Shown piece after piece: positions 8,716-19,677 of a stretch of DNA of 64,000 nucleotides; the first letter of the stretch is position 1, and each line of letters begins with the position of its first letter. Source of the stretch: Pseudomonas lundensis (GTDB taxonomy: Bacteria; Pseudomonadota; Gammaproteobacteria; Pseudomonadales; Pseudomonadaceae); NCBI RefSeq assembly GCF_002269125.1, contig NZ_NQKI01000012.1, forward strand, positions 58,165 through 122,164. The letters run 5' to 3'. The notes beneath the pieces are model-generated. The model was not told the origin of the DNA. It saw only the letters and a program-made list of their open reading frames with translations, and did not search any database. Both the position numbers and the translations under genes were made by a program.

Positions 8716-9120
8716 TTACTGAACGATCAAGTTGTTGAACAACAGATCATCCACCTGCGGCTTGCCCGTCTCATCGGTCATGACCTGCTGGATCTGCTTC
8801 AGCGCTTCTTGGCGCAGCTTCTCTTTATTCTCGACATTGCCCAGGGTTTCACTGGTCTGCTGAGTAAACAGACCGACCAACTGATTGCGAATCAACGGAT
8901 CGTTGGCCTTCACGACCTTGGCGGCTTCGTCGCCCGTAACACGTAAGGCGATATCGGCCTTGTAAACCTTGAGCTTCGGGCTGCCATCCAGACCGTAATT
9001 CCCCACAAAGGGCGGCGTCAGGCTGATATAGCTGACTTTGGCTTCGCCCTCTTTCGCGTCTTCCGCCACCGCCGCCATCGGCAACAACAGGGCCAGCATC
9101 AACAGGATCCACGCTTTCAC
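8716..9120 (-). CDS. FliL-domain periplasmic protein
   Basis: The 134-residue product carries a signal peptide (KAWILLMLALLLPMAAVAED) and a FliL domain (YISLTPPFVGNYG, LKVYKADIALRV, NDPLIRNQLVGLF). FliL proteins stabilise the flagellar stator, but this one has a cleavable-looking signal in place of the usual anchor and no flagellar gene is near, so a flagellar role is uncertain. The start is taken as GTG at 9120 because AAGGAG lies 6 bases upstream; an upstream in-frame codon at 9153 lacks such a site. Confidence 0.82.
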   Translation of the reverse strand: MKAWILLMLALLLPMAAVAEDAKEGEAKVSYISLTPPFVGNYGLDGSPKLKVYKADIALRVTGDEAAKVVKANDPLIRNQLVGLFTQQTSETLGNVENKEKLRQEALKQIQQVMTDETGKPQVDDLLFNNLIVQ

Positions 9121-9305
9121 AATTCGCTCCTTTATACGGTTTGGGGCAAGCATACGGGTCGTTTCGCCTCAGCCCAAGGGTTATAGCTGAGTGGCAGATC
9201 ACCGACAGTCGTACGTCGGTATCATCCTCTTCGTTATCGGCTGAGGTGAGCAAAGCAATAACGCGCTCATCAGAAACGAGCAATATTGAGGCAAGTGACA
9301 TAACT

Positions 9306-9647
9306 ATGTACCTCACCCGCTGTTTAAAGCGCACGTACGTTTGTGTCTTCCCAACAAAGGGAAAACACAAACGAATACGGCGGGAATTTAAAATCAAAAC
9401 TAAATATGAAGACTACACAGCCCATGAACTCGTTGAACTGTTCACCCAGATTTGGGGCCTCAACTGCATCACTGAAGAAAAACACAGCGCCTTGGTTGAG
9501 CATTTTTTAACGATCACTGAACACCCGGATGGTTTGCAATTAACGGTGTACATCGAAGCCGGCATAGCCAAGGATCCCCGCGATGTCATTCGAATCGTGA
9601 ACGAATGGCGACTGGCCCATGGCAAGCCGGGCTTCAAAACCCAATGA
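9306..9647 (+). CDS. Orphan colicin/pyocin-type immunity protein
   Basis: Residues from KYEDYTAHELVELFTQIW to RLAHGKPGFKTQ match the Im2/Im7/Im8/Im9 family that blocks DNase or RNase bacteriocins: EDYT start of helix 1, TEHPDG before helix 3, and the end ..EWR..HGKPGFK. The conserved YYP of the Im9 recognition helix is VYI here, so the target would differ. Family members are about 85 residues; that would place the start near 9387-9395, where no ATG, GTG or TTG exists in frame. The nearest is ATG 9306, giving 113 residues with an atypical basic extension. No bacteriocin gene is adjacent. Confidence 0.75.
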   Translation: MYLTRCLKRTYVCVFPTKGKHKRIRREFKIKTKYEDYTAHELVELFTQIWGLNCITEEKHSALVEHFLTITEHPDGLQLTVYIEAGIAKDPRDVIRIVNEWRLAHGKPGFKTQ

Positions 9648-9708
9648 CTCTCGGATGCCGCCTTGTGGCGGCATCAACCCTGAATCAGTCCGGCGGACTG
9701 GCCCGGGC

Positions 9709-10392
9709 TTACAAAGGTTTATCAGCCAGTTGCAACTGATCCTTGTGGCCGGTGACCACCAACCGCGCTTTTACACTTTCCGCAAGCGCGTCCAGAAAGA
9801 GGCTGCCAGGCTTGGCCTGGCAAGTCTTTATTGTTTGGGCCATACCCTGCGCGAGATCAAACAGCGTCTCGGACAATTGTTCGGTCGAGAGCTTTTTCGC
9901 GATATACAGGTCGATCAAGCGATTGCGCGTCACCATGAACAAGGTTAAACCGCCAGACAGCACGTTAAGGTTGCGCCAATTGAATCGGGAAACTTCGTTA
10001 TTGAGTGTGCGGCAGGTGGCGCCCTTGAGGTCGAAATGGCGCATGTTGCCCAAGGCTTCAGGGGTATCGCTCACCGTGAAAACCAAGGGTGAGAAAAATA
10101 CCATGTGCTTGGGGCCACCCTCTTCTTGCTTCCAGGCCGAAAAACGCCATTCACTCATTGCTTTCAGCGCCGCGCCCGCAAATTCGGGGTGCGTGCTGTA
10201 AAGAATTTCGAGATCGGCCACTGAACCATCCGGGTTGACCTTGAACCGGGTTCGTACTTCGCCTGGCAAGCCGATACGTTGCAGTTCTTTGGGATAAACA
10301 GGCTTTACCTGGTACTGCAACGTAGGCGCGGAATCACCGGCCAACGCCTTCAGCGACATCATTAAGACGAACAACCCCACCAAACTCTTCAT
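9709..10392 (-). CDS. Periplasmic TonB C-terminal domain protein
   Basis: 227 residues with a signal peptide (MKSLVGLFVLMMSLKALAGD) followed by a TonB C-terminal domain (YQVKPVYPKELQRIGLPGEV, then NPDGSVADLEIL and FAGAALKAMSEWRFSAW) and about 100 residues without a domain I recognise. It lacks the proline-rich spacer and the uncleaved anchor of true TonB energy transducers, so it is a TonB-fold periplasmic protein of unknown role. The ATG at 10392 is chosen because GGGAGAAAG stands directly upstream. Confidence 0.8.
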   Translation of the reverse strand: MKSLVGLFVLMMSLKALAGDSAPTLQYQVKPVYPKELQRIGLPGEVRTRFKVNPDGSVADLEILYSTHPEFAGAALKAMSEWRFSAWKQEEGGPKHMVFFSPLVFTVSDTPEALGNMRHFDLKGATCRTLNNEVSRFNWRNLNVLSGGLTLFMVTRNRLIDLYIAKKLSTEQLSETLFDLAQGMAQTIKTCQAKPGSLFLDALAESVKARLVVTGHKDQLQLADKPL

Positions 10393-10628
10393 GCTTTCTC
10401 CCAAGCTGCGCGGTACACGCCTGCATCAGTGCAGAAAGAGCTGATGATAAAAATTTGTCGCCAATTCTTTCAGGTCTCGGTTTCCCAACGAAGCGTGGGA
10501 GCCGTCCGGTTTAACCGCCAGTGTCCATCCCTTAAACGTATCTGGAAGCCTTGATGGATAAGGAGGACAGGCCTTTGCGTCACCGCAGTGACAACGGGAC
10601 AGGTGCTTGAGGTATTACACCTGTGCGA

Positions 10629-10648
10629 CATGTTCATAAGTGAACATG
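10629..10648. promoter_or_regulatory. Putative GlpR operator 1
   Basis: The perfect palindrome CATGTTCA-TAAG-TGAACATG closely fits the E. coli GlpR consensus as I recall it (ATGTTCGATAACGAACAT). It lies 108 bases upstream of glpT. GlpR would release it on binding glycerol 3-phosphate. The assignment rests on pattern and context. Confidence 0.6.
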
Positions 10649-10690
10649 CCTTATGCGTTGTTAACTTTCGTTTCAGATGAGAAGACCTGT

Positions 10691-10710
10691 CATTTTCGGT
10701 AACGAAAATG
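10691..10710. promoter_or_regulatory. Putative GlpR operator 2
   Basis: The perfect palindrome CATTTTCG-GTAA-CGAAAATG has the same 8-4-8 geometry as the upstream box and ends 45 bases before the glpT start, where a bound repressor would block the promoter. Confidence 0.55.
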
Positions 10711-10755
10711 TAACGTTCGGGCCCGCCGATATAACAAGAAATTTGGAGCTCTTGA

Positions 10756-12099
10756 ATGTTTGCCTTTTTCCGACCTGCCGCACATCAGGCACCGCTGCCT
10801 GCCGAAAAAATAGACAGCACCTATCGACGCCTGCGATGGCAGATTTTCGCCGGTATCTTTTTTGGTTATGCAGGCTACTACCTGCTGCGTAAAAACTTCT
10901 CGCTGGCCATGCCGTACTTGATTGATGAGGGGTACACCCGGGGTCAACTGGGTGTGGCCATGTCGGCAATCGCCATCGCTTATGGCTTGTCGAAGTTCCT
11001 CATGGGCCTGGTGTCCGATCGCTCTAACCCGAGGTTCTTCCTGCCGTTTGGCCTAATGATTTCAGCGGCCGTGATGTTCATTTTCGGTTTCGCGCCTTGG
11101 GCAACGTCCAGCGTGACCATGATGTTCATTCTGTTGTTTATCAACGGTTGGGCGCAGGGCATGGGTTGGCCGCCCAGCGGCCGGACCATGGTGCACTGGT
11201 GGTCGCAGAAAGAGCGCGGCGGCGTGGTGTCTGTGTGGAACGTGGCGCACAACGTGGGCGGCGGCCTGATTGGCCCACTGTTCTTGCTGGGCATGGCATG
11301 GTTCAACGATTGGCACGCCGCGTTTTACGTACCTGCTACCGTTGCATTGCTGGTGGCATTGTTTGCCTTTGTGACCATGCGCGATACGCCGCAATCCGTC
11401 GGTTTGCCGCCAATTGAGCAGTACAAAAACGATTACCCGGCCGGGTATGACGCCAGCCACGAAGACGAATTCAGCGCCAAAGAAATTTTCATCAAATACG
11501 TGCTGCGCAACAAAATGCTCTGGTACATCGCCATGGCTAACGTGTTCGTCTACCTGCTGCGCTACGGCGTGCTGGACTGGGCGCCAACCTACCTTAAGGA
11601 AGCCAAGCACTTCACCGTGGACACCACGTCGTGGGCATACTTTTTCTATGAGTGGGCGGGTATCCCGGGGACGCTGCTGTGCGGCTGGATGTCGGACAAA
11701 ATCTTCCGGGGCAACCGTGGGCTGACCGGCATCGTGTTTATGGCACTGGTGACGGTCGCGACGCTGGTGTACTGGCTCAACCCGCCGGGCAACCCGAGCA
11801 TCGACATGATCGCGCTGTTCTCCATTGGCTTCCTGATTTACGGGCCAGTGATGCTGATCGGTTTGCAGGCTCTGGAACTGGCACCCAAGAAAGCCGCAGG
11901 TACGGCAGCTGGCTTCACCGGGCTGTTCGGTTACTTGGGGGGGTCGGTGGCGGCCAGCGCAGCGATGGGTTATCTGGTTGACCACTTCGGCTGGGATGGC
12001 GGCTTCGTACTGTTGATCAGTGCGTGCCTGTTGGCGATCGCGTTCATGATCCCCACCCTGCGCCACAAGAAAGTAGCCAGCGAAGCGCGCAACGCTTAA
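10756..12099 (+). CDS. glpT: Glycerol-3-phosphate/phosphate antiporter GlpT
   Basis: A 447-residue major-facilitator protein of the organophosphate:phosphate antiporter family with 12 predicted membrane segments. Typical GlpT sequence is present throughout: [20 protein letters not shown], the [12 protein letters not shown] loop, [19 protein letters not shown] and [11 protein letters not shown]. It imports glycerol 3-phosphate in exchange for phosphate and is also the entry route for fosfomycin. No other glp genes are in the window. Two palindromes upstream suggest repression by GlpR. Its stop overlaps the convergent ChaC-like gene by 4 bases. Confidence 0.96.
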   Translation: MFAFFRPAAHQAPLPAEKIDSTYRRLRWQIFAGIFFGYAGYYLLRKNFSLAMPYLIDEGYTRGQLGVAMSAIAIAYGLSKFLMGLVSDRSNPRFFLPFGLMISAAVMFIFGFAPWATSSVTMMFILLFINGWAQGMGWPPSGRTMVHWWSQKERGGVVSVWNVAHNVGGGLIGPLFLLGMAWFNDWHAAFYVPATVALLVALFAFVTMRDTPQSVGLPPIEQYKNDYPAGYDASHEDEFSAKEIFIKYVLRNKMLWYIAMANVFVYLLRYGVLDWAPTYLKEAKHFTVDTTSWAYFFYEWAGIPGTLLCGWMSDKIFRGNRGLTGIVFMALVTVATLVYWLNPPGNPSIDMIALFSIGFLIYGPVMLIGLQALELAPKKAAGTAAGFTGLFGYLGGSVAASAAMGYLVDHFGWDGGFVLLISACLLAIAFMIPTLRHKKVASEARNA

Positions 12100-12743
12100 G
12101 GCTTGATTGATCCACAGCGCTTGAGCCGCGCCTCCAGATTCCGGTCTGGCATGGCGTGGCTGCGCAGGGCGCTTACGGTCTGCTCCACATAATCGCGAGT
12201 GGTGCCGTAACGCCCGCAGGCGTTGGCCAACACCTGCCCCAGTACGTCATCTGGCAGATTGCCCGCATAGCTGGGCAGATGCCGCTCCAGCACAAAACCC
12301 AATGCCTGCACCTGAGAGCCATCTTCAAGACGGCAGGTGAGCCAGTGCGGCCGGTAAGACGGCACGGGCATCTCTCGTAGCCACAAGGCATAGAGTGCTG
12401 CATCGAGGTTTTCTTCCGGCAGCCGATAAGCAAACCCGCTGCACGACCCGCCCCGGTCCAGCCCGAACACCAGCCCCGGCAACTGCGGGGTGCCACGGTG
12501 TTCGTGGGACCACACGTACAGCCCTCGATGGTAGCCATGCACACGGCCACGAACGCGCTCGACTGCTGAACATTCGGGGCGCCAGATCAGTGAGCCATAG
12601 GCAAATAACCACACCGGCCCGCCTTTGTGGCGCGCCATGGTACCGAGCAGCGAGCTGCGCAATTGTTCGGGAGTCAGCGGCGCCCCGAGATCAAGTCGCG
12701 GCGGATAGGCGAGGGTCAAGCAGGTCGGTTCAGTGACAGTCAT
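12096..12743 (-). CDS. Gamma-glutamylcyclotransferase, ChaC-like
   Basis: A 215-residue enzyme of the ChaC family, which cleaves glutathione to 5-oxoproline and Cys-Gly in the cytoplasm. The phosphate-loop motif [14 protein letters not shown] is intact near residue 45, followed by the [12 protein letters not shown] segment and [10 protein letters not shown], which holds the likely catalytic glutamate. The start at 12743 (MTVTEPT) is preferred over an upstream in-frame codon at 12842 because the extra 33 residues have no family match. The gene is convergent with glpT. Confidence 0.9.
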   Translation of the reverse strand: MTVTEPTCLTLAYPPRLDLGAPLTPEQLRSSLLGTMARHKGGPVWLFAYGSLIWRPECSAVERVRGRVHGYHRGLYVWSHEHRGTPQLPGLVFGLDRGGSCSGFAYRLPEENLDAALYALWLREMPVPSYRPHWLTCRLEDGSQVQALGFVLERHLPSYAGNLPDDVLGQVLANACGRYGTTRDYVEQTVSALRSHAMPDRNLEARLKRCGSIKP

Positions 12744-12983
12744 AACGAATGGGTACAGGCCTTGCGCACTTGCAGGATGTCCACAACATAACGTGCTGAA
12801 TCTTATAGCACTGAATGTGAAATGACGCGCTTGGCCTGACATATGGCTACCGGGTCACGAATCGGCGCTACGCTGAAACCCGAAGCCGTCGATCTGTTCC
12901 AGTCAGGTTCAGGTTTGCGGCCAACGACCTCTTTATAGTGACCCGCCACTGGCGCACGCCAAACTGCCAACAGAGGCCTATGC

Positions 12984-13463
12984 ATGAAGAAATACGGAAT
13001 CTGTGGCTTGTTGATGTTGGTCAACGCCAGCGCCGCGATGGCGCATGATGAAGCGCAACAGCAGGATCAGGACTTTTGGTACGTTCAAACCAGCGTCTAC
13101 ACCAGGCACTTTTCGCCCGACCCCGAGCACAACAACAACCAGGACCTGATCGGCCTTGAGTACCATCACCGCTCAGGCTGGCTGGCGGGTGGAGCGACGT
13201 TTCGTAACTCGTTCAGGCAACGGTCGTACTACGCCTACACCGGAAAGCGCTTCGACAGCGAGACTTATCCCGTGTACTTGAAAGTAACGGGGGGGCTACT
13301 GGAGGGCTATCACGGGAAGTATCAGGACAAAATCCCACTCAATCGTTTTGGCGTAGCGCCCGTGATCATTCCGTCCGTGGGTGTTCACTATGGCCCGGTC
13401 GCCACCGAGCTGGTGTTGCTCGGTTTCAATGCCGCGATGGTGACAACGGGGTTACGTTTTTAA
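12984..13463 (+). CDS. Outer-membrane beta-barrel, PagP-like acyltransferase candidate
   Basis: 159 residues with a signal peptide (MKKYGICGLLMLVNASAAMA) and alternating aromatic/polar strands ending in VTTGLRF, with a C-terminal phenylalanine as in outer-membrane barrels. Segments such as IGLEYH, ATFRNSFRQRSYYAYTG and GGLLEGYHGKYQDKIP are shared with a Pseudomonas family often labelled sn-glycerol-3-phosphate transporter, apparently a mis-transfer from the adjacent glpT. From memory the family resembles the divergent P. aeruginosa lipid A palmitoyltransferase PA1343; that link is tentative. Size fits an eight-stranded barrel. Confidence 0.6.
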   Translation: MKKYGICGLLMLVNASAAMAHDEAQQQDQDFWYVQTSVYTRHFSPDPEHNNNQDLIGLEYHHRSGWLAGGATFRNSFRQRSYYAYTGKRFDSETYPVYLKVTGGLLEGYHGKYQDKIPLNRFGVAPVIIPSVGVHYGPVATELVLLGFNAAMVTTGLRF

Positions 13464-13555
13464 TCGCTGAGAGGAACGCATTTCCGCCTCGCGCTATAGC
13501 CAACTTGTGCAGTCGCTGTCGAAGCACAAGGCTGCGACAGGCTGCACGAGACGTA

Positions 13556-14524
13556 TCAAGGCCGTGGGCTGTATGCGAAGACGTCGGCACGCATTTGGTG
13601 GGCGTCCATCCCTGCCGCAACCAAGGCGTCGAGGGTGCCGTAAATCATCGCCGGAGAGCCGCTCGCATAGACGAAAACAGAGCGCAGATCGCGGATGTCT
13701 TCGCACACAGCTTCGTGCAACAACCCACAGCGCCCTTCCCATCCGCACAGATCACTCACGACCTTGTGCAAATGCAGGTTAGGGATCTGCTGCCACGCGT
13801 CCCACTCTTCCAGGGTGTAGAAGTCTTCAGGACGACGTACACCCCAGTAAAGATGCACGGGGTGCGGGAAACCTTTCTCACGGCAATGCTCGATCAGGCT
13901 GTGCATTTGCGCCATACCGGTGCCCGCAGCGATCAGTACCAGCGGGCCATCGGGCAACTGGGACAAGTGTGTATCACCGAACGGCATTTCAACCCGGATC
14001 ATTTTGTTGCGTTGCAGTTGCTCAATCAGGCTGCGGGCGCTGTCTTCACGCACCAACACGTGCAGCTCAAGGTCACGTCCGGCATGTGGCGCGCTGGCCA
14101 GCGAGAACGCGGATTTCTCACCGTTCTCACGCTCCAGCATCACATATTGGCCCGCGTAATAACGCGGCGGCTTGCCGGCGGGCGCACGCAAGCGCACCCG
14201 CCAGACATCGCCGCCCATTTCTACGCAATCAACCAACTGGCACGTCAGGCTGCGCACCGGCAACTCTCCCAAGGCAAGCACGCCATCCCACAACACGACG
14301 CAGTCTTCCTGCGGTTGCGCCAGGCAGGTGTAGATCTCGCCATGGTCACGTATCTCGCCCGCTTGCTGCACGCGCCCTTCAACCAGCAAGGCGGCGCACA
14401 CATGGCAATTACCGTTGCGACAGCTTTGCGGGCATTCATAGCCCAGGCGCTGCGCCGCATTCAGAATCGGCTCGCCGGGCAAGGTATCCAACACCGCGCC
14501 TGACGGCTGCAAGGTTACTCGCAT
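13556..14524 (-). CDS. 2Fe-2S/FAD oxidoreductase coupled to UbiD (Fre-like)
   Basis: A 322-residue flavoprotein reductase: N-terminal plant-type ferredoxin domain with cysteines 35, 40, 43 and 67 (CRNGNCHVC), then a ferredoxin-NADP reductase type FAD domain (RYYAGQYVMLE, KSAFSLASAPH) and a NAD(P) domain (LVLIAAGTGMAQMHSL). Databases commonly label it CDP-6-deoxy-delta-3,4-glucoseen reductase, a name based on homology only. Its ATG overlaps the ubiD stop by one base (TGATG), so the two are translated together. E. coli has fre, a flavin reductase, after ubiD, so supply of reduced flavin for prenyl-FMN formation is a reasonable inference. Confidence 0.88.
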   Translation of the reverse strand: MRVTLQPSGAVLDTLPGEPILNAAQRLGYECPQSCRNGNCHVCAALLVEGRVQQAGEIRDHGEIYTCLAQPQEDCVVLWDGVLALGELPVRSLTCQLVDCVEMGGDVWRVRLRAPAGKPPRYYAGQYVMLERENGEKSAFSLASAPHAGRDLELHVLVREDSARSLIEQLQRNKMIRVEMPFGDTHLSQLPDGPLVLIAAGTGMAQMHSLIEHCREKGFPHPVHLYWGVRRPEDFYTLEEWDAWQQIPNLHLHKVVSDLCGWEGRCGLLHEAVCEDIRDLRSVFVYASGSPAMIYGTLDALVAAGMDAHQMRADVFAYSPRP

Positions 14525-15990
14525 CAATCTATTCCCAATTGATTCCAGATGTCATCGACCCGGCGTGTCACTGCCTCGTCCTTGACGATGACCCGTCCCC
14601 ATTCGCGCGTGGTCTCGCCCGGCCATTTATTGGTCGCATCGAGCCCCATCTTCGAACCCAGACCGGACACCGGCGAGGCGAAATCAAGGTAGTCGATTGG
14701 CGTGTTATCGATCATCACCGTGTCGCGCTTGGGGTCCATGCGCGTGGTAATGGCCCAGATCACGTCGTTCCAGTCGCGGGCATTAATGTCGTCATCGGTC
14801 ACGATCACGAACTTGGTGTACATAAACTGGCGCAAAAATGACCACACACCGAGCATCACCCGCTTGGCGTGCCCCGGGTACGATTTCTTCATGGTCACGA
14901 TGGCCATGCGATACGAACAGCCTTCAGGCGGCAAGTAGAAATCGGTGATTTCCGGGAACTGCTTTTGCAGGATCGGTACAAACACTTCGTTCAGGGCCAC
15001 ACCCAGAATCGCGGGCTCATCCGGTGGACGGCCTGTGTAGGTGCTGTGGTAAATCGGCTTGACCCGATGGGTGATGCGCTCAACGGTGAAGACAGGGAAG
15101 CTGTCCACTTCGTTGTAGTAACCGGTGTGGTCACCGTACGGGCCTTCCGGGGCCATTTCGCCGGGGTGAATCACGCCTTCAAGGATGATTTCAGCCGTGG
15201 CGGGGACTTGCAGGTCGTTGCCGCGGCACTTGACCAGCTCGGTCCGGTTGCCGCGCAATAACCCGGCAAAGGCGTATTCGGACAGGCTGTCAGGCACCGG
15301 TGTCACCGCGCCAAGAATGGTTGCCGGGTCGGCGCCCAATGCCACAGAAACAGGGAATGGCTGGCCGGGGTGTTTCTCGCACCATTCGCGGTAATCCAGC
15401 GCACCGCCACGGTGGCTCAGCCAGCGCATGATGACTTTATTACGGCCAATCACTTGCTGACGGTAGATGCCAAGGTTCTGGCGATCCTTGTTCGGTCCTT
15501 TGGTGACGGTCAGGCCCCAGGTAATCAACGGCGCCACATCGCCCGGCCAGCAGTGTTGAACCGGCAGCATGGCCAGATCGACATCATCGCCTTCAATCAC
15601 CACTTCCTGGCACACCGCGTCTTTCACGACTTTCGGGGCCATGGAGATGATCTTGCGGAAGATCGGCAGTTTGGACCACGCGTCCTTCAGACCTTTCGGC
15701 GGCTCTGGCTCCTTAAGGAACGCCAGCAATTTGCCGATTTCACGCAGCTCGCTGACGGACTCAGCACCCATGCCCATGGCCACGCGCTCAGGCGTGCCGA
15801 ACAGGTTACCGAGTACCGGGATCGTGTGGCCGGTCGGGTTTTCGAACAGCAACGCCGGGCCTTTGGCGCGCAGCGTGCGGTCGCAGATTTCGGTCATCTC
15901 CAGCACTGGAGAGACGGGAATCTGGATGCGTTTCAACTCTCCGCGCTGCTCTAGCTGCTGCACGAAATCCCGAAGATCCTTGAATTTCAT
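14524..15990 (-). CDS. ubiD: 4-hydroxy-3-polyprenylbenzoate decarboxylase UbiD
   Basis: Decarboxylates the polyprenyl-hydroxybenzoate intermediate of ubiquinone synthesis using prenylated FMN made by UbiX. 488 residues, the usual length, starting [17 protein letters not shown]. The family segment [20 protein letters not shown] is present with its conserved acidic residues, as are the FENPTGH and [12 protein letters not shown] regions. In-frame codons upstream of 15990 were rejected because family homology begins at MKFKDL. The gene is followed with a one-base overlap by the reductase gene. Confidence 0.96.
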   Translation of the reverse strand: MKFKDLRDFVQQLEQRGELKRIQIPVSPVLEMTEICDRTLRAKGPALLFENPTGHTIPVLGNLFGTPERVAMGMGAESVSELREIGKLLAFLKEPEPPKGLKDAWSKLPIFRKIISMAPKVVKDAVCQEVVIEGDDVDLAMLPVQHCWPGDVAPLITWGLTVTKGPNKDRQNLGIYRQQVIGRNKVIMRWLSHRGGALDYREWCEKHPGQPFPVSVALGADPATILGAVTPVPDSLSEYAFAGLLRGNRTELVKCRGNDLQVPATAEIILEGVIHPGEMAPEGPYGDHTGYYNEVDSFPVFTVERITHRVKPIYHSTYTGRPPDEPAILGVALNEVFVPILQKQFPEITDFYLPPEGCSYRMAIVTMKKSYPGHAKRVMLGVWSFLRQFMYTKFVIVTDDDINARDWNDVIWAITTRMDPKRDTVMIDNTPIDYLDFASPVSGLGSKMGLDATNKWPGETTREWGRVIVKDEAVTRRVDDIWNQLGID

Positions 15991-16078
15991 TGACGTTGGC
16001 ACCCTCAAAATAGGCGTACATCCTACCTGCAATGCCGCCCGCTGGCAGCTTATCGCTGCTGGGCGGGCGGATTTGAGC

Positions 16079-18061
16079 TCACTTCACCTCCAGTGCCTTG
16101 GCACCCGCCACCTCTTGGAACAGCGGAGCCAACACAGGCAGCAGTAACCGGGCGCCCACCTCGGACAGGTGATTGTCGTCGGTATACAACGAATGACCGT
16201 CTTGCTCGGCCCGGCATAAGCCCGTGTCGTCACACAATTGCGGCGTAGGGTCCAAAACCTTGACACCGGGGTCGTTGGCAGCGAGTTGAGCGAATAGCTG
16301 GTTGATAAACGCCTTCTGTTTAAGGTGCTCACTCAGCGCAAAACCGGTGCCCGCCGTCGGCTGGTGCAACATTGCCAGTCGACTTAAACGGTACGGAGGA
16401 TTAAACGGCTGCAGCGGGGCTTCTTTCATCAACCACACGCGATGCCCGGCTGTGCGCAGCTCATTAATGCGCGTTCGCAAACCGTCCGCCAACCGTTGCT
16501 CGGCAACGGCCCGGTCGTAATGACCATCCGCCGCTTTGAGCGCATGGCCTTTGTCACCTTTGGCGTCGCCATCGAGGTACAGGCTCCAGCGTGCCACCAG
16601 CATTACGTCACCGACGGGTTCGCTATTGAGCGTCTGTTCCACGCGTCGATTGTACTGGGCGCAACGTTCGCCATGCTCCAGCCCTTGGAGCGGCAAACAG
16701 CCTGCCGAACTGGCCAACATGACAGTGACCCCGTACTGCTGGGCGCTTTCGTCCAGCGCAGGAATCAACGCCGTGGCGTGGCTATCACCCCATACCAACA
16801 ACTGAGCGGGCCTGTCTAAGGCGCCATAGCGGCAAAAAGGCGTGTCGGCGGGACTTTTATCGTCAGTGATGCAGGCCATCAGCTCGGGCCGCCATTTACT
16901 GGCGTTGGCATATTGCAACGCCTGCTCTGACAAACGGGACGGCAAGCCGTCAGTCCAGCGCAGCGCTTGCCCCGCCAGCCCCAGCACCACAATGCCCACA
17001 GCGGCGGCGATCAGAATCTGACGACGCCCGGCCAGCAATCGACGTTCACGAAACGGGGTTTCCACAAATCGCCAGGACAAATAGCCCAGGATCAACGTCA
17101 GTGCGATCAGCGCAGCGGTCAACGCGGGGCTGAAGTCGTCCACGCTGGCATAACTGCCAAACACGAACACCGGCCAATGCCACAAGTACCAGGAATAAGA
17201 AATCAGCCCCAGACCGACCATCAAGCGGGTGCTTAAGAACTGCCCAACCCACGTACTGCGATGCTCGTTGGCCCAGATCAGCGCCACAACGCCCAGCACA
17301 GGCAATAATGCTGCCGCGCCGGGGAAAGGAGTGCTTTTGTCATAGCCGAAGACCGCCACCAATATCAGCGCCAGCCCCAAAAGGCTGAAGCATTGCGCCG
17401 CGGTTTGCGTGAGACGTTTTTTGCGCTCAGGGGCGATGGCCAGCATGGCACCGGCCAGTAATTCCCACGCACGCATCGGCAGCAGGAAAAACGCTTTCTC
17501 CGGGTGATGCGCCACGGCCCAGACGCTCAAGCCAAACGAGATCAGTAACAGGCTAAACAACGCCATGCGCCAGTGCCTGAAACGGCTTGAAAGCAACGTC
17601 AGTATTAACGGGAAGACGATGTAGAACTGCTCTTCAACCGCCAATGACCACGTATGAAGCAACGGCTTCAGGTCGCTGGCGGCATCGAAGTAACCCTCTT
17701 GGCGCATAAACAGCAGGTTGGACACGAACATCACTTGGTAGCGCACCGAGCGCCCCAGTTCTTCGTAGTCCTTGGGCGCCATCAGGAACCAGCCCGCCAC
17801 CAATACCGCCGCCAGCAACACAAACAAAGCGGGCAAGATCCGGCGCGCACGACGTGCCCAGAACTCAACGAAGCTGAAACGTCCGGCTTCCCGCTGACGC
17901 CAAATGATTGAAGTAATCAGATAACCGGAAATGACGAAGAACACATCAACGCCAACAAAACCGCCGGAAAAACCGGGCACACCAAAGTGAAACAGCACTA
18001 CTGCAAGTACAGCCACTGCGCGCAGGCCATCAATATCCCTGCGATAAACAAGAGAAGTCAT
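16079..18061 (-). CDS. OafA-like acyltransferase with SGNH domain
   Basis: A 660-residue membrane protein: residues 1-~375 form the acyltransferase-3 domain ([45 protein letters not shown]; about ten membrane segments) and residues ~400-650 a periplasmic SGNH hydrolase-like domain with the GDSHA block and a C-terminal DDNHLS (catalytic Asp/His). Such fusions O-acetylate LPS O-antigen or other envelope glycans. The acceptor cannot be told from the sequence. PAO1 carries a similar gene beside rho, as I recall, so this is ancestral and not a recent import. Confidence 0.9.
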   Translation of the reverse strand: MTSLVYRRDIDGLRAVAVLAVVLFHFGVPGFSGGFVGVDVFFVISGYLITSIIWRQREAGRFSFVEFWARRARRILPALFVLLAAVLVAGWFLMAPKDYEELGRSVRYQVMFVSNLLFMRQEGYFDAASDLKPLLHTWSLAVEEQFYIVFPLILTLLSSRFRHWRMALFSLLLISFGLSVWAVAHHPEKAFFLLPMRAWELLAGAMLAIAPERKKRLTQTAAQCFSLLGLALILVAVFGYDKSTPFPGAAALLPVLGVVALIWANEHRSTWVGQFLSTRLMVGLGLISYSWYLWHWPVFVFGSYASVDDFSPALTAALIALTLILGYLSWRFVETPFRERRLLAGRRQILIAAAVGIVVLGLAGQALRWTDGLPSRLSEQALQYANASKWRPELMACITDDKSPADTPFCRYGALDRPAQLLVWGDSHATALIPALDESAQQYGVTVMLASSAGCLPLQGLEHGERCAQYNRRVEQTLNSEPVGDVMLVARWSLYLDGDAKGDKGHALKAADGHYDRAVAEQRLADGLRTRINELRTAGHRVWLMKEAPLQPFNPPYRLSRLAMLHQPTAGTGFALSEHLKQKAFINQLFAQLAANDPGVKVLDPTPQLCDDTGLCRAEQDGHSLYTDDNHLSEVGARLLLPVLAPLFQEVAGAKALEVK

Positions 18062-18136
18062 AACGCTCGAAACCCGCTAATACATTGTTTTTATTGACCG
18101 GAGTTAAGCATAAACCTCCCTTTTTTATGACTAAAA

Positions 18137-18165
18137 AAAATGGCGCCCGTGCAGGGCGCCATTTT
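18137..18165 (-). terminator. Rho-independent terminator of rho
   Basis: A GC-rich hairpin (AAAATGGCGCCC-GTGCA-GGGCGCCATTTT) is followed on the minus strand by a run of eight T (the A run at 18133-18140). It lies 19 bases after the rho stop codon and separates rho from the acyltransferase gene. Confidence 0.85.
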
Positions 18166-18183
18166 TAGGGTCGAGAAACCGTG

Positions 18184-19443
<1,260 letters not shown>

Positions 19444-19642
19444 ATAGGAATGACGTAATCATTTATGGAGGGGGGAAATTAAGCTTTTGGCTTAATGAGG
19501 CCGCGCCGCAGAGAAGGCGACAGGATCGCGTACTAATTCGATAAGGAGTGCGTCGGCGACGGCTTGCAGGGGGCAGTGGAGAAACCAGTGCGGGGCCGAA
19601 TGTAACACTTGCTTTTCATAGCGTCTAGTCCTTGAGCCATGA

Positions 19643-19669
19643 AAAAGCCCCGCATTTTGCGGGGCTTTT
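19643..19669 (-). terminator. trxA terminator
   Basis: The hairpin AAAAGCCCCGCA-TTT-TGCGGGGCTTTT lies 9 bases downstream of the trxA stop and ends in T residues on the minus strand; it would also work on the plus strand. Confidence 0.85.
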
Positions 19670-19677
19670 ATCGACAC

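Larger units (their letters stand above)
10393..10755. other. Intergenic region with glpT control sites
   Basis: This 363-base gap separates the divergent tonB-like gene and glpT. It contains two strong palindromes, listed separately, and otherwise no frame longer than about 20 codons with a convincing start. The ribosome site for glpT is ttggagct. Confidence 0.6.
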
